A stretch of 8,432 nucleotides of DNA from CG2-30-40-21 sp043806395 (lineage in GTDB: Bacteria > UBA9089 > CG2-30-40-21), in the NCBI GenBank assembly GCA_043806395.1, contig JAZDHC010000159.1, forward strand, positions 1-8,432. The letters are read 5' to 3'. A program made the position numbers and the translations under genes. Positions 1 to 5,415 of this stretch are shown piece after piece. How positions within the stretch are numbered: position 1 is the stretch's first letter; every line of letters starts with the position of its first letter. The notes under the pieces are model-generated. The model saw nothing but the letters and a program-made list of their open reading frames with translations, was not told the DNA's origin and ran no database searches.

Positions 1-43
1 CACACCCCGTCCGCAGTAGCGTCCACCCCTCTCAAGAGGGGAA
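1..43. repeat. Dispersed repeat A, copy 1 (cut by window edge)
   Basis: The core 11-41 matches 3980-4010 at nearly every position: ccgcagtagcgtcca, a variable C/T, then ccctctcaagaggg. Resemblance also reaches back to base 1 with one gap, so the element probably starts before the window. It ends in a CCCCTC, loop TCAA, GAGGGG hairpin (26-41). Confidence 0.65.
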
Positions 44-53
44 TGTATTTCCC

Positions 54-88
54 TAATTCCCCCTTAGAAAAGGGGGTTAGGGGGTTGT
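54..88. repeat. Dispersed repeat B, copy 1
   Basis: Same 35-nt unit as at 2668-2702 with two mismatches. Its hairpin is CCCCCTT, loop AGAA, AAGGGGG (59-76). It stands about 110 nt downstream of the porB stop, directly after repeat A, so two repeat families are joined end to end here. There is no T-run after the stem in the direction of the por genes. Confidence 0.7.
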
Positions 89-93
89 AATTA

Positions 94-196
94 TCTGTGC
101 CTCTGTAACCATGTGGCGAACAGTTTTGAACCATGCCAGAATTTCTCATATTTTCACTCAGTGTTTCTTCTCTGTGCCTCCGTGGTGATATACCGT
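94..196. repeat. Non-coding tail downstream of porB with degenerate TCTGTGCCTCYGT copies
   Basis: The string tctgtgcctctgt (94-106) recurs as tctgtgcctccgt (171-183). On the minus strand these read as cacagagg-type strings just after the porB stop. I see no gene and no intrinsic terminator with a T-run. The stretch seems to be diverged repetitive DNA; confidence in a real repeat family is modest. Confidence 0.4.
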
Positions 197-1117
197 TTAC
201 ATTCCACACAATCCCTGCAATTTCTCCCATTCCTGATCAGTCCTTGCTTGAATCTCTTCCAGAATACCTTCATTGCCCGGCTTAAAGAGATGCTTAAACC
301 GTACCTGTTTTTTCATCCAATCTATCACAGAGGTTTTTTCCTTGATCTTATGGGTAATCTTATACTTGCCATCTTCTACCTCATAAAGTGACCAATAGCA
401 AGCTGTTACTGCCTCTTTCCCAATCTCAATAGTATCCTCTGGCGGATAGCCCCATCCAAGACGGCATGGGGTGAGGATATTGATAAATGCCGGTCCATCT
501 ACAGCAATTGCCTTTTGCACCTTAGTCATCAGGTCATTCCACATGCTTGGCACAGCCTGAGCAACATAAGGTATATTATGAGCAATCATACATGCAGTCA
601 TATCCTTTCTAAATTCCCTTTTGCCAGGAATTACCTTTCCAGCTGGTGAGGTAGTTGTATGGGCACCCTTTGGGGTAGCACTTGACCTCTGGATGCCTGT
701 ATTCATATAAGCACCATTGTCAAGGCAGATGTAAATCATATTATGTCCCCGTTCCATAGCACCTGACAGGGATTGAAAGCCAATATCATATGTCCCACCA
801 TCACCACCCATAGCAATAAATTTGATATCCTTATCTACCTTACCCCTTTTCTTCAATGCCCGATAAGCTGTTTCAACCCCGCTTATGGTTGCCGCTGAAT
901 TCTCAAACGCAGAATGGATAAAGGGCACCTTCCATGCTGTATATGGAAATATGGTTGTCGTCACCTCAAGACAGCCTGTGGCACACCCTATGACTACAGG
1001 CATATTTGCTGCCATCAATATCTGTCTGATAGCAATGGGGTGTGCACATCCAGCACATGCCCTGTGTCCACCAGAAAGCAGCTCTTGTTTTTTTGATAAT
1101 TCTTTCAAGCTTGCCAT
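197..1117 (-). CDS. porB: Pyruvate:ferredoxin oxidoreductase beta subunit
   Basis: From the ATG at 1117 the product has 306 residues, normal for PorB. The thiamine diphosphate and Mg-binding region is GGDGGTYDIGFQS (GDG at 105-107) followed by LDNGAYMNTGIQRS (132-145). Cysteines 21 and 24 (ACAGC), 49 (or 45) and 218 (TPCRLGWG) fit the ligands of the proximal 4Fe-4S cluster in POR beta chains. It is the catalytic partner of PorA and the last gene of the operon. The frame stays open upstream to an ATG at 1234, inside porA. That longer reading would add 39 residues, including two VGAGSKPALT peptides made only by the intergenic repeats. The AAAGGAGG site at 1123-1130, 5 nt from the ATG at 1117, and family homology beginning there decide for the shorter form. 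Confidence 0.93.
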   Translation of the reverse strand: MASLKELSKKQELLSGGHRACAGCAHPIAIRQILMAANMPVVIGCATGCLEVTTTIFPYTAWKVPFIHSAFENSAATISGVETAYRALKKRGKVDKDIKFIAMGGDGGTYDIGFQSLSGAMERGHNMIYICLDNGAYMNTGIQRSSATPKGAHTTTSPAGKVIPGKREFRKDMTACMIAHNIPYVAQAVPSMWNDLMTKVQKAIAVDGPAFINILTPCRLGWGYPPEDTIEIGKEAVTACYWSLYEVEDGKYKITHKIKEKTSVIDWMKKQVRFKHLFKPGNEGILEEIQARTDQEWEKLQGLCGM

Positions 1118-1122
1118 AATAG

Positions 1123-1130
1123 CCTCCTTT
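1123..1130 (-). promoter_or_regulatory. Shine-Dalgarno site that decides the porB start
   Basis: The minus strand reads AAAGGAGG, then CTATT, then ATG (1117). This near-perfect site with 5-nt spacing lies between the hairpin repeats and porB, and shows that translation restarts here rather than reading through the repeats from the upstream ATG at 1234. Confidence 0.85.
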
Positions 1131-1146
1131 ACTCTCTGTTTCCCGG

Positions 1147-1177
1147 TTGTAAGTGCGGGTTTAGAACCCGCCCCTAC
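1147..1177 (-). repeat. REP-like hairpin repeat, copy 1 of a tandem pair
   Basis: Read on the minus strand the element begins GTAGGG and continues into GCGGGTT, loop CTA, AACCCGC, a 7-bp perfect stem with a 3-nt loop. A GTAG tetranucleotide at the foot of a GC-rich hairpin is the hallmark of REP sequences mobilised by RAYT (Y1, TnpA-REP) transposases. No such transposase gene is in the window. It differs from copy 2 at only one of 31 positions (A1151 against G1187). It lies in the porA-porB gap and could affect porB expression or transcript processing. Confidence 0.8.
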
Positions 1178-1182
1178 CCCAA

Positions 1183-1213
1183 TTGTGAGTGCGGGTTTAG
1201 AACCCGCCCCTAC
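1183..1213 (-). repeat. REP-like hairpin repeat, copy 2 of a tandem pair
   Basis: This is the second copy, 36 nt from the first and in the same orientation, with a 5-nt spacer (1178-1182) between them. It has the same GTAG head and 7-bp GCGGGTT/AACCCGC stem. Its GTAG end lies 4 nt from the porA TAA stop, so the hairpin forms right behind porA. Because the period is a multiple of three, the porB frame passes through both copies without a stop. Confidence 0.8.
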
Positions 1214-1217
1214 ATGT

Positions 1218-2393
1218 TTATTCCCTGACCCCAAGATATTTTATCAATTGATCAATCGTAGCTGTAGCAGCAATCTCTTGCAGGTCTTTGTATACACCCT
1301 CTATCATCTCCATATCCGTATCCCTTCCGCCAAGCCCATAGATACAATTAACCACAAACGGTCTAATCGGCAAGCAATACATTGCTGAGCGAATCTCTTC
1401 AAACACGGGTCCGCCCATGCCGCTGCCACCATCACTCCTGTCCATAACCGCAATGGCTTTAACATTTCGCAAGGCATCAGCTATTTTCTCTCCGGGAAAC
1501 GGTCTGAACACCCGTATTTTCAAAAGCCCTGCCTTTATCCCCTTTTCCCGCAATTCATCTATCACCGCCTTAGCCGTACCAGCGGTTGAACCAAGAACAA
1601 CAATAGCTATCTCAGCATCCTCAAGTTGATAGCCCTCTGCAAAATCATAACCCCTGCCAGAAACTTTAGCAAATTCCTTGCCTATCTCCACAATATGTGG
1701 CAAAGCTGTATTCATTGCCTCTATCTGCTGTCGTTTATGTTCAAAAAAGTAATCAGTAAAGTCAATGGCACCCACTGTAATGGGATGCTCAACATCCAGA
1801 AGTGGATGCTGTGGCTTGTATTCTCCAACAAATCCCTTTACCTCATCAGCACTCAAAAGCTCCATGGTTTCCATTCCATGGCTGATGATAAATCCATCAG
1901 TGGTGACCATTATTGGCAGAAGCGTTTTTTCTGCAATCCTCACAGCCTGAATCATATTATCATATGCCTCTTGAGCATTTTCTGAGAATATCTGAATCCA
2001 GCCAGAGTCTCTGGCACCCATGGTATCTGAATGATCACAATGGATGTTAATGGGTGCACTCAAGGTACGATTTACCTCAGCTAAGACAATGGGCAATCTC
2101 AAACCTGAAGCAATATAAAGCATCTCCCACATCAATGCCAACCCCTGGGATGAGGTGCTAGTCATTGTCCTGGCACCGGCTGCTGCAGAACCAATACAGG
2201 CACTCATGGCTGAATGCTCGCTTTCAGCGGCAATAAACTCTGTATCTACCAATCCATCTGCCACAAACGATGCAAACATCTGGACTATCTCCGTAGCCGG
2301 GGTTATGGGATAGACAGCAACCACATCAGGGTTTATCTGTCTCATCGCCTCAGCCATGGCTTCATTCCCGGTCATAGCTACCTTTTTTGCCAT
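1218..2393 (-). CDS. porA: Pyruvate:ferredoxin oxidoreductase alpha subunit
   Basis: The 391-residue product is full length for the separate alpha subunit. The N-terminal pyrimidine-binding domain shows VYPITPATEIV (YPITP at 28-32), AESEHSAMSA (ESEH at 57-60) and TSTSSQGLALMWE. The segment NRTLSAPINIHCDHSD (108-123) with its downstream RDSGW is the conserved substrate-side loop of POR alpha subunits. A C-terminal domain (about 250-390) includes the VFRPFPGEKI segment. From memory it resembles PorA of Pyrococcus through GEYKPQHPLLD; this favours pyruvate, but 2-oxoisovalerate cannot be excluded. With PorB it forms the thiamine diphosphate site that oxidatively decarboxylates the 2-oxoacid to acyl-CoA and CO2. 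The ATG at 2393 follows GAGGAGG (2398-2404) with 4-nt spacing. porB follows after 100 bp containing two hairpin repeats. Confidence 0.93.
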   Translation of the reverse strand: MAKKVAMTGNEAMAEAMRQINPDVVAVYPITPATEIVQMFASFVADGLVDTEFIAAESEHSAMSACIGSAAAGARTMTSTSSQGLALMWEMLYIASGLRLPIVLAEVNRTLSAPINIHCDHSDTMGARDSGWIQIFSENAQEAYDNMIQAVRIAEKTLLPIMVTTDGFIISHGMETMELLSADEVKGFVGEYKPQHPLLDVEHPITVGAIDFTDYFFEHKRQQIEAMNTALPHIVEIGKEFAKVSGRGYDFAEGYQLEDAEIAIVVLGSTAGTAKAVIDELREKGIKAGLLKIRVFRPFPGEKIADALRNVKAIAVMDRSDGGSGMGGPVFEEIRSAMYCLPIRPFVVNCIYGLGGRDTDMEMIEGVYKDLQEIAATATIDQLIKYLGVRE

Positions 2394-2418
2394 TTTTCCT
2401 CCTCATTACATTTTTTGA

Positions 2419-2444
2419 CAGGATTACAGGATTAAACAGGATAA
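2419..2444. repeat. Triplicated CAGGATTA short repeat upstream of porA
   Basis: The plus strand reads caggatta (2419-2426), caggatta (2427-2434), aa, then caggataa (2437-2444). It ends 15 nt from the porA Shine-Dalgarno site and forms part of the repeat-filled porD-porA gap. I recall similar CAGGATTA strings in intergenic DNA of other bacterial draft genomes, but could not check this. No function is evident. Confidence 0.6.
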
Positions 2445-2464
2445 TCATTTTGTTTCTCCTGTAT

Positions 2465-2670
2465 TTATACTCAGCAAGGTCATAAATTGTGTTTTTCGCT
2501 GGTCTTAATCAACGATAGCTGCGTTGTTCAGGTTCGTAGGGGCGAACCTATGTGTTCGCCCAATTATTTGGGTAGACACACAGGTCTACCCCTACGGCTC
2601 ATCTTCACGCCTTGCTCTCCTTGATTAATCCTCACCGAAAATTCACAATTTATGACCTCGCTGAGTATAA
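2465..2670. repeat. 206-bp foldback (long inverted repeat) element between porD and porA
   Basis: The outer 27 nt of each end are inverted copies matching at 26 of 27 positions: 2465-2491 against 2644-2670. Similarity continues inward with small gaps, for example ttaatcaa at 2505-2512 against ttgattaa at 2621-2628, and meets at the central double hairpin (2535-2596). The whole segment can therefore fold on itself like a MITE or foldback element. I see no open reading frame of its own and no clear target-site duplication. It occupies most of the porD-porA gap and would be transcribed with the operon. Confidence 0.75.
2535..2596. repeat. BIME-like pair of inverted REP hairpins (GTAG heads) at the foldback centre
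   Basis: This 62-nt core begins CGTAGGGG and ends CCCCTACG. The left half forms GGGCGAAC, loop CTATGT, GTTCGCCC; the right half forms GGGTAGAC, loop ACACAG, GTCTACCC. Both are perfect 8-bp stems with 6-nt loops. Read outward-in, the two halves align (GTAGGGG head, loops CTATGT and CTGTGT) but their stems differ in sequence with pairing kept. Two REPs in inverted orientation with GTAG heads is the standard BIME layout known from enterobacteria. Confidence 0.75.
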
Positions 2671-2702
2671 TTCCCCCTTAGAAAAAGGGGTCAGGGGGTT
2701 GT
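2668..2702. repeat. Dispersed repeat B, copy 2 (CCCCCTTAG..AGGGGGTTGT type)
   Basis: This 35-nt unit matches the one at 54-88 at 33 of 35 positions. It contains a small C-rich/G-rich hairpin and a second G-run. It overlaps the outer end of the foldback by 3 nt and its last base is the first plus-strand base of the porD stop codon. A minus-strand hairpin right behind porD could protect or process the transcript, but it has no T-run, so it is not a typical intrinsic terminator. Confidence 0.7.
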
Positions 2703-2998
2703 TACCCTCTGAACTCTGCCTCAGAAACCATCCTTATTGCCTGAACCTTTGGCGGGCATTCCTTAGCACATATACCACAGCCCTTACAATGCTCAAGGTC
2801 AAACCCAACTATTTTTTCATTCTCTACCATGATTGATGAATCAGGGCAATATACCCAGCATGACAGACAATTTATACATTTCTCTGTATCCATGACCGGT
2901 CTTATGCTTCTCCACCCACCAGTCTTATATTGCTCTGCAGTTCCACCCTCCAGGATCAATCCACCAATAGGTAATCCCTTCCATCCTAATGTTTTCAT
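2702..2998 (-). CDS. porD: Pyruvate:ferredoxin oxidoreductase delta subunit (2x[4Fe-4S] ferredoxin)
   Basis: This 98-residue protein has two complete 4Fe-4S motifs of the CxxCxxCxxxCP type: Cys 41, 44, 47, 51 and Cys 71, 74, 77, 81. The N-terminal part contains TGGWRSIRPV (27-36), a stretch typical of PorD/VorD subunits rather than free ferredoxins. Its role is to carry electrons from the catalytic alpha-beta part to external ferredoxin. The ATG at 2998 has a strong AGGAGGAGG site (3004-3012) at 5-nt spacing. It lies 44 bp after porC and 308 bp before porA, an exceptionally wide gap for this operon that is filled with repeats. The TAA stop (2702-2704) shares its first plus-strand base with the end of the dispersed repeat at 2668-2702, so the repeat abuts the gene exactly. 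Confidence 0.92.
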   Translation of the reverse strand: MKTLGWKGLPIGGLILEGGTAEQYKTGGWRSIRPVMDTEKCINCLSCWVYCPDSSIMVENEKIVGFDLEHCKGCGICAKECPPKVQAIRMVSEAEFRG

Positions 2999-3042
2999 GC
3001 AAACCTCCTCCTATCTCTTCACCGATTACCGATTATCGCCTC

Positions 3043-3621
3043 TCATTCTCCCTGCACCTCATCATATGCAATCTTGATTGCCGAAACATTGCTATCCACC
3101 ATTTCAGGCTTGGTCTTAAACTTCTTCTCCAACTTCCGTCTGGTATCCTCAAGCATCCTTTCAAAATTTATCAATCCGGTAGCCTTAACCAATGCCCCTA
3201 ACATGGGGGTATTTGGTATCTCCCTGCCCAATGTTTTTTTGGATATTCCTGAGGCATCAACTGTAAATAGCCGTCTACCTTTAAGTTCCAGCTCCTGTCT
3301 CATCTGCTGGGGGGATTTAGCTGTATTAATAATCAATACACCATCATCAGGCAAACCATTCGTAACATCTATTGTCCCAATGAGTGTTGGATCAAGAACA
3401 GCCACAATCTGTGGGGATTTGACCCCGCAGTGAATGGTGATAGGTTTATCGCTTAATCGATTATACGATTGAACCGGAGCACCCATTCTTTCAGGTCCAT
3501 ACTCAGGAAATGCCTGTACAAATTTCCCTTCACCAAGAGCAGCATCTGCAAGCAAAATGGCAGCTGTTTTTGCTCCTTGTCCACCTCGGCCATGCCAGCG
3601 AATTTCAGTAAGTTCAGCCAT
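3043..3621 (-). CDS. porC: Pyruvate:ferredoxin oxidoreductase gamma subunit
   Basis: The product of 192 residues matches the gamma domain of 2-oxoacid:acceptor oxidoreductases. It has RWHGRGGQGAKTAA near the N-terminus (GRGGQG at 11-16) and PEYGPERMGAPVQSYNR (39-55), both hallmarks of this subunit. The length is typical of stand-alone PorC/PorG. In four-subunit enzymes this subunit assembles with alpha, beta and delta in the cytoplasm. The frame is open further upstream, to an ATG at 3708, but that would place coding sequence over the promoter. The ATG at 3621 sits 7 nt after AAGGAGG, whereas the ATG at 3627 is only 1 nt from it, so 3621 is chosen. It is the first gene of the operon; porD follows after 44 bp. 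The substrate could instead be 2-oxoisovalerate, which this subunit alone cannot settle. Confidence 0.9.
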   Translation of the reverse strand: MAELTEIRWHGRGGQGAKTAAILLADAALGEGKFVQAFPEYGPERMGAPVQSYNRLSDKPITIHCGVKSPQIVAVLDPTLIGTIDVTNGLPDDGVLIINTAKSPQQMRQELELKGRRLFTVDASGISKKTLGREIPNTPMLGALVKATGLINFERMLEDTRRKLEKKFKTKPEMVDSNVSAIKIAYDEVQGE

Positions 3622-3628
3622 ACTCATT

Positions 3629-3635
3629 CCTCCTT
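3629..3635 (-). promoter_or_regulatory. Shine-Dalgarno site that decides the porC start
   Basis: The minus strand reads AAGGAGG, then AATGAGT, then ATG. Spacing is 7 nt to the ATG at 3621 but only 1 nt to the ATG at 3627, so the protein begins MAELTEIRW rather than MSMAEL or the longer open-frame form. Confidence 0.8.
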
Positions 3636-3679
3636 CTATTATTTCTTTTTCCTCTTCATTGTATTCTGAAACACAAAAC

Positions 3680-3708
3680 ACTATAGCACAAAAAATGATA
3701 AAAAGCAA
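3680..3708 (-). promoter_or_regulatory. Sigma70-type extended -10 promoter of the por operon
   Basis: Reading the minus strand, TTGCTT (3703-3708) is the -35 box and TATAGT (3680-3685) the -10 box, separated by exactly 17 nt. A TGC triplet directly before TATAGT makes an extended -10. Transcription would start near 3673, giving a leader of about 52 nt before the porC ATG at 3621. It is the best promoter match I see in the window and stands at the head of the four por genes. Seen by eye only; no score was computed. Confidence 0.72.
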
Positions 3709-3927
3709 GCAATTTCTTAGAGGGGCTAATATTTAATAGGCTCTTTGGTTTTTGTGTGAAAAGAGTTGCGTCTTTGTCAACTTTGCAGATATAGAAACTG
3801 ACAGTTTAATAATTCGATAAACAAAAACAGATTGAATTAAGCAGAGTGATTTGAAAAAAAGGCAAAAGACAGTGAAAACAAAAAAAGAGTGAAAATATCC
3901 ATCCCCTGCCCCCACCAGCGGAGGACA
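3709..3927. other. AT-rich intergenic segment upstream of the por promoter
   Basis: No gene is supported here; open frames through it lack ribosome sites and recognisable protein sequence. It is A/T-rich with several poly-A/T runs, and contains a 13-nt palindrome AAACTGACAGTTT (3795-3807) roughly 90 nt upstream of the por -35 box. Upstream regulatory sites of the por operon would be expected here. Confidence 0.5.
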
Positions 3928-4010
3928 ACACCTCATCTGCTTTGCAGCCACCACTTTCAAAAGGATAACACACCTTCCTCCGCAGTAGCGTCCATCCCTC
4001 TCAAGAGGGA
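3928..4010. repeat. Dispersed repeat A, copy 2: two degenerate 42-nt units
   Basis: A unit at 3928-3964 (acacctcatctgc to tcaaaagg) is followed 42 nt later by a related unit at 3970-4009 (acaccttcctccgc to tcaagaggg). The second unit is the copy shared with the left edge of the window. It ends with the hairpin CCCTC, loop TCAA, GAGGG, only 7 nt from the tonB TAG stop. The spurious frame across it repeats with a 14-codon period, which is how the tandem structure shows up. Confidence 0.6.
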
Positions 4011-4016
4011 ATTCCC

Positions 4017-5285
4017 CTATTGTAATACAAATCTGAATGTTACCCTTCCCCATTGGTCTTTCTGTTCTGCATCCATTGGCAATGGTGCAAACCTCCATCC
4101 CTTTAATGCCTGCAAGGCTAATTGATCTAATTGGGCATACCCGGAAGTCTGTTCAACAAAGGCATCAGAATTAACCATACCATCAGGGGTAACCGTAAAA
4201 TAGATAACAACCTGCGACTCAACCCCTTTCTTCTCAGCCCAGGCAGGATATTCAGGTCTCGGAGACCTTATCTTTGGTCGTTTGGATAAGGGACCTATAA
4301 TGCTTACAGTAGATGCACCCTCTTTTTTCAGGGTTTTAAGTTTATCCTCTATTGGTTGCACCTCTTTTGGTTCTTCTGGCATTTCAGCTACCTCTGGTTT
4401 GACCATGGGTTTTGGTGCTGCTGGTTTTTTTACGGGCTTTTTTTCAATAGCTATTTCAGCCTTCTTCTCTGGTGCCTCTTCTGGTGGCATAAATGTTTTT
4501 TGCAATGGCACAACAACAACCTTTTTCTTTTCCACCAGACCAATGGGTTTTGTTTCCTGTCTTTCCTGTAAATTTGCCATACCCTCTTCTTGCTGTATCC
4601 TTGGAAGTGGTATTACTCTTTTCCCCGGAGTCCGTTCCTTTTTCTCCAATAATTGTTCCGGGTGAATGGTTTCTTCTGGTATCTGCCTGAAGTTTTCAGA
4701 TACAGGTATTCTTGGTCTTATTACCCTTTTTACCTCTACCTGTTTTTCTCCAACCTCTTCCAGATGAATAGATTTTTCTGGTATAAAGCTTAAACCCGGG
4801 ACAGGCTTTTTCTCAAGGCTGATATTTTTCTTTGGCAATTCTATTATATCGGGAAGCTTCTCCCCGTTTTTCTCATACAAAGCTTCAGTTAATGCTTTTT
4901 TCTTAAGTTCATTCTTTATCTCAATTGGTTTTTCAATTGGTTTTTCTTCCTCTTTTATTAATGGAGCATGGATTCTGGGTGCTTTTTCTATATCCAATGC
5001 TTTTTCCGCCTCTTTTTCTGGTTCAGGCGGGATAAGCCTTATCTTTTTCAGCAGATTAACAGTTGCCTGCCCAGGTGCCTTCCAGAAGGGTATTGCCCTT
5101 GCCTTTTCCTTTACAGGCGGCATCTCTTCCTCTAATGGCATTGGTTCAAGCAACTCCACATCAGTAATAATTACAGTCTGCTGACATAATTGAACATGGG
5201 TACTGTATGCAAAACTAAGCAGACAGATGTGTGTAACAATAGATATAATAAAGGATATACTTACCCGACGGTCAAATAAAAACAT
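4017..5285 (-). CDS. TonB family protein with long charged proline-rich linker
   Basis: This 422-residue protein has the three-part TonB plan. A short basic N-terminus and one membrane segment (about 9-28, SISFIISIVTHICLLSFAYS) anchor it in the inner membrane. A long linker rich in Pro, Glu and Lys (about 45-325) would span the periplasm. The C-terminal TonB domain (about 335-422) shows RPEYPAWAEKKG at 343-354, a TPDGMV turn, TSGYAQLDQLALQALKGWRF and a final beta strand. TonB passes proton-motive energy from ExbB/ExbD to outer-membrane transporters, but neither partner gene nor a receptor is visible here. The protein is longer than the roughly 240 residues of E. coli TonB, and the extra length is all linker. 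The ATG at 5285 follows a GAGGG site (5292-5296) with 6-nt spacing. The gene lies 130 bp downstream of the FapA-like gene in the same direction; co-transcription is possible but unproven. Confidence 0.88.
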   Translation of the reverse strand: MFLFDRRVSISFIISIVTHICLLSFAYSTHVQLCQQTVIITDVELLEPMPLEEEMPPVKEKARAIPFWKAPGQATVNLLKKIRLIPPEPEKEAEKALDIEKAPRIHAPLIKEEEKPIEKPIEIKNELKKKALTEALYEKNGEKLPDIIELPKKNISLEKKPVPGLSFIPEKSIHLEEVGEKQVEVKRVIRPRIPVSENFRQIPEETIHPEQLLEKKERTPGKRVIPLPRIQQEEGMANLQERQETKPIGLVEKKKVVVVPLQKTFMPPEEAPEKKAEIAIEKKPVKKPAAPKPMVKPEVAEMPEEPKEVQPIEDKLKTLKKEGASTVSIIGPLSKRPKIRSPRPEYPAWAEKKGVESQVVIYFTVTPDGMVNSDAFVEQTSGYAQLDQLALQALKGWRFAPLPMDAEQKDQWGRVTFRFVLQ

Positions 5286-5415
5286 ATATTTCCCTCACTA
5301 TTAATTCAGGCTATAGGCTGTAGGTGAGAACACAGAAAAAAATAATGTTCTGTACTCTCCCTCACCCTACTACCCTACTACCTTATGACCTTCTCTCACC
5401 TTCTCTCTCTCCCCC
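5286..5415. other. Pyrimidine-rich gap between the FapA-like gene and tonB
   Basis: The 130-bp plus strand is rich in ct and ccct runs, with a tandem ctaccctactacc string (5367-5382 region) and a degenerate ggctataggctgtagg string (5309-5324). It contains the tonB ribosome site. I see no convincing promoter and no hairpin with a T-run, so whether tonB is read through from the upstream gene is open. Confidence 0.4.

Noticed and set aside
26..76. Intrinsic terminators of the por operon in repeats A and B
   Set aside because: Both form GC-rich hairpins, but neither is followed by a T-run on the minus strand.
1147..1213. CRISPR array
   Set aside because: Only two copies with a 5-nt spacer, strongly palindromic, and no cas gene; the structure fits REP-like hairpins.
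1115..1234. N-terminal extension of PorB from the ATG at 1234 with VGAGSKPALT repeats
   Set aside because: The extension is encoded only by intergenic hairpin repeats, overlaps porA, and a strong AAAGGAGG site serves the ATG at 1117 where family homology begins.
885..1388. 167-residue plus-strand open frame opposite porA and porB
   Set aside because: It is antisense to two clear genes and passes through the hairpin repeats; the sequence has no family features.
3622..3708. N-terminal extension of PorC from the ATG at 3708, which looks like a signal peptide
   Set aside because: It would cover the promoter boxes, and the subunit is cytoplasmic with homology starting at MAELTEIRW, which has its own ribosome site.
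3752..3780. Second por promoter from the perfect TTGACA at 3775-3780 (minus strand)
   Set aside because: At 17-nt spacing the -10 position reads ACACAA, and no better -10 lies at 16-18 nt.
3733..4098. 121-residue minus-strand open frame between tonB and porC
   Set aside because: It overlaps the tonB C-terminal domain in another frame and runs through repeat A and AT-rich DNA; no ribosome site or recognisable protein.
5286..5346. tonB promoter with TATAGC in the 5309-5324 repeat string
   Set aside because: The matching -35 position reads TTTCTG, a weak match, and the -10 candidate sits in a low-complexity repeat string.
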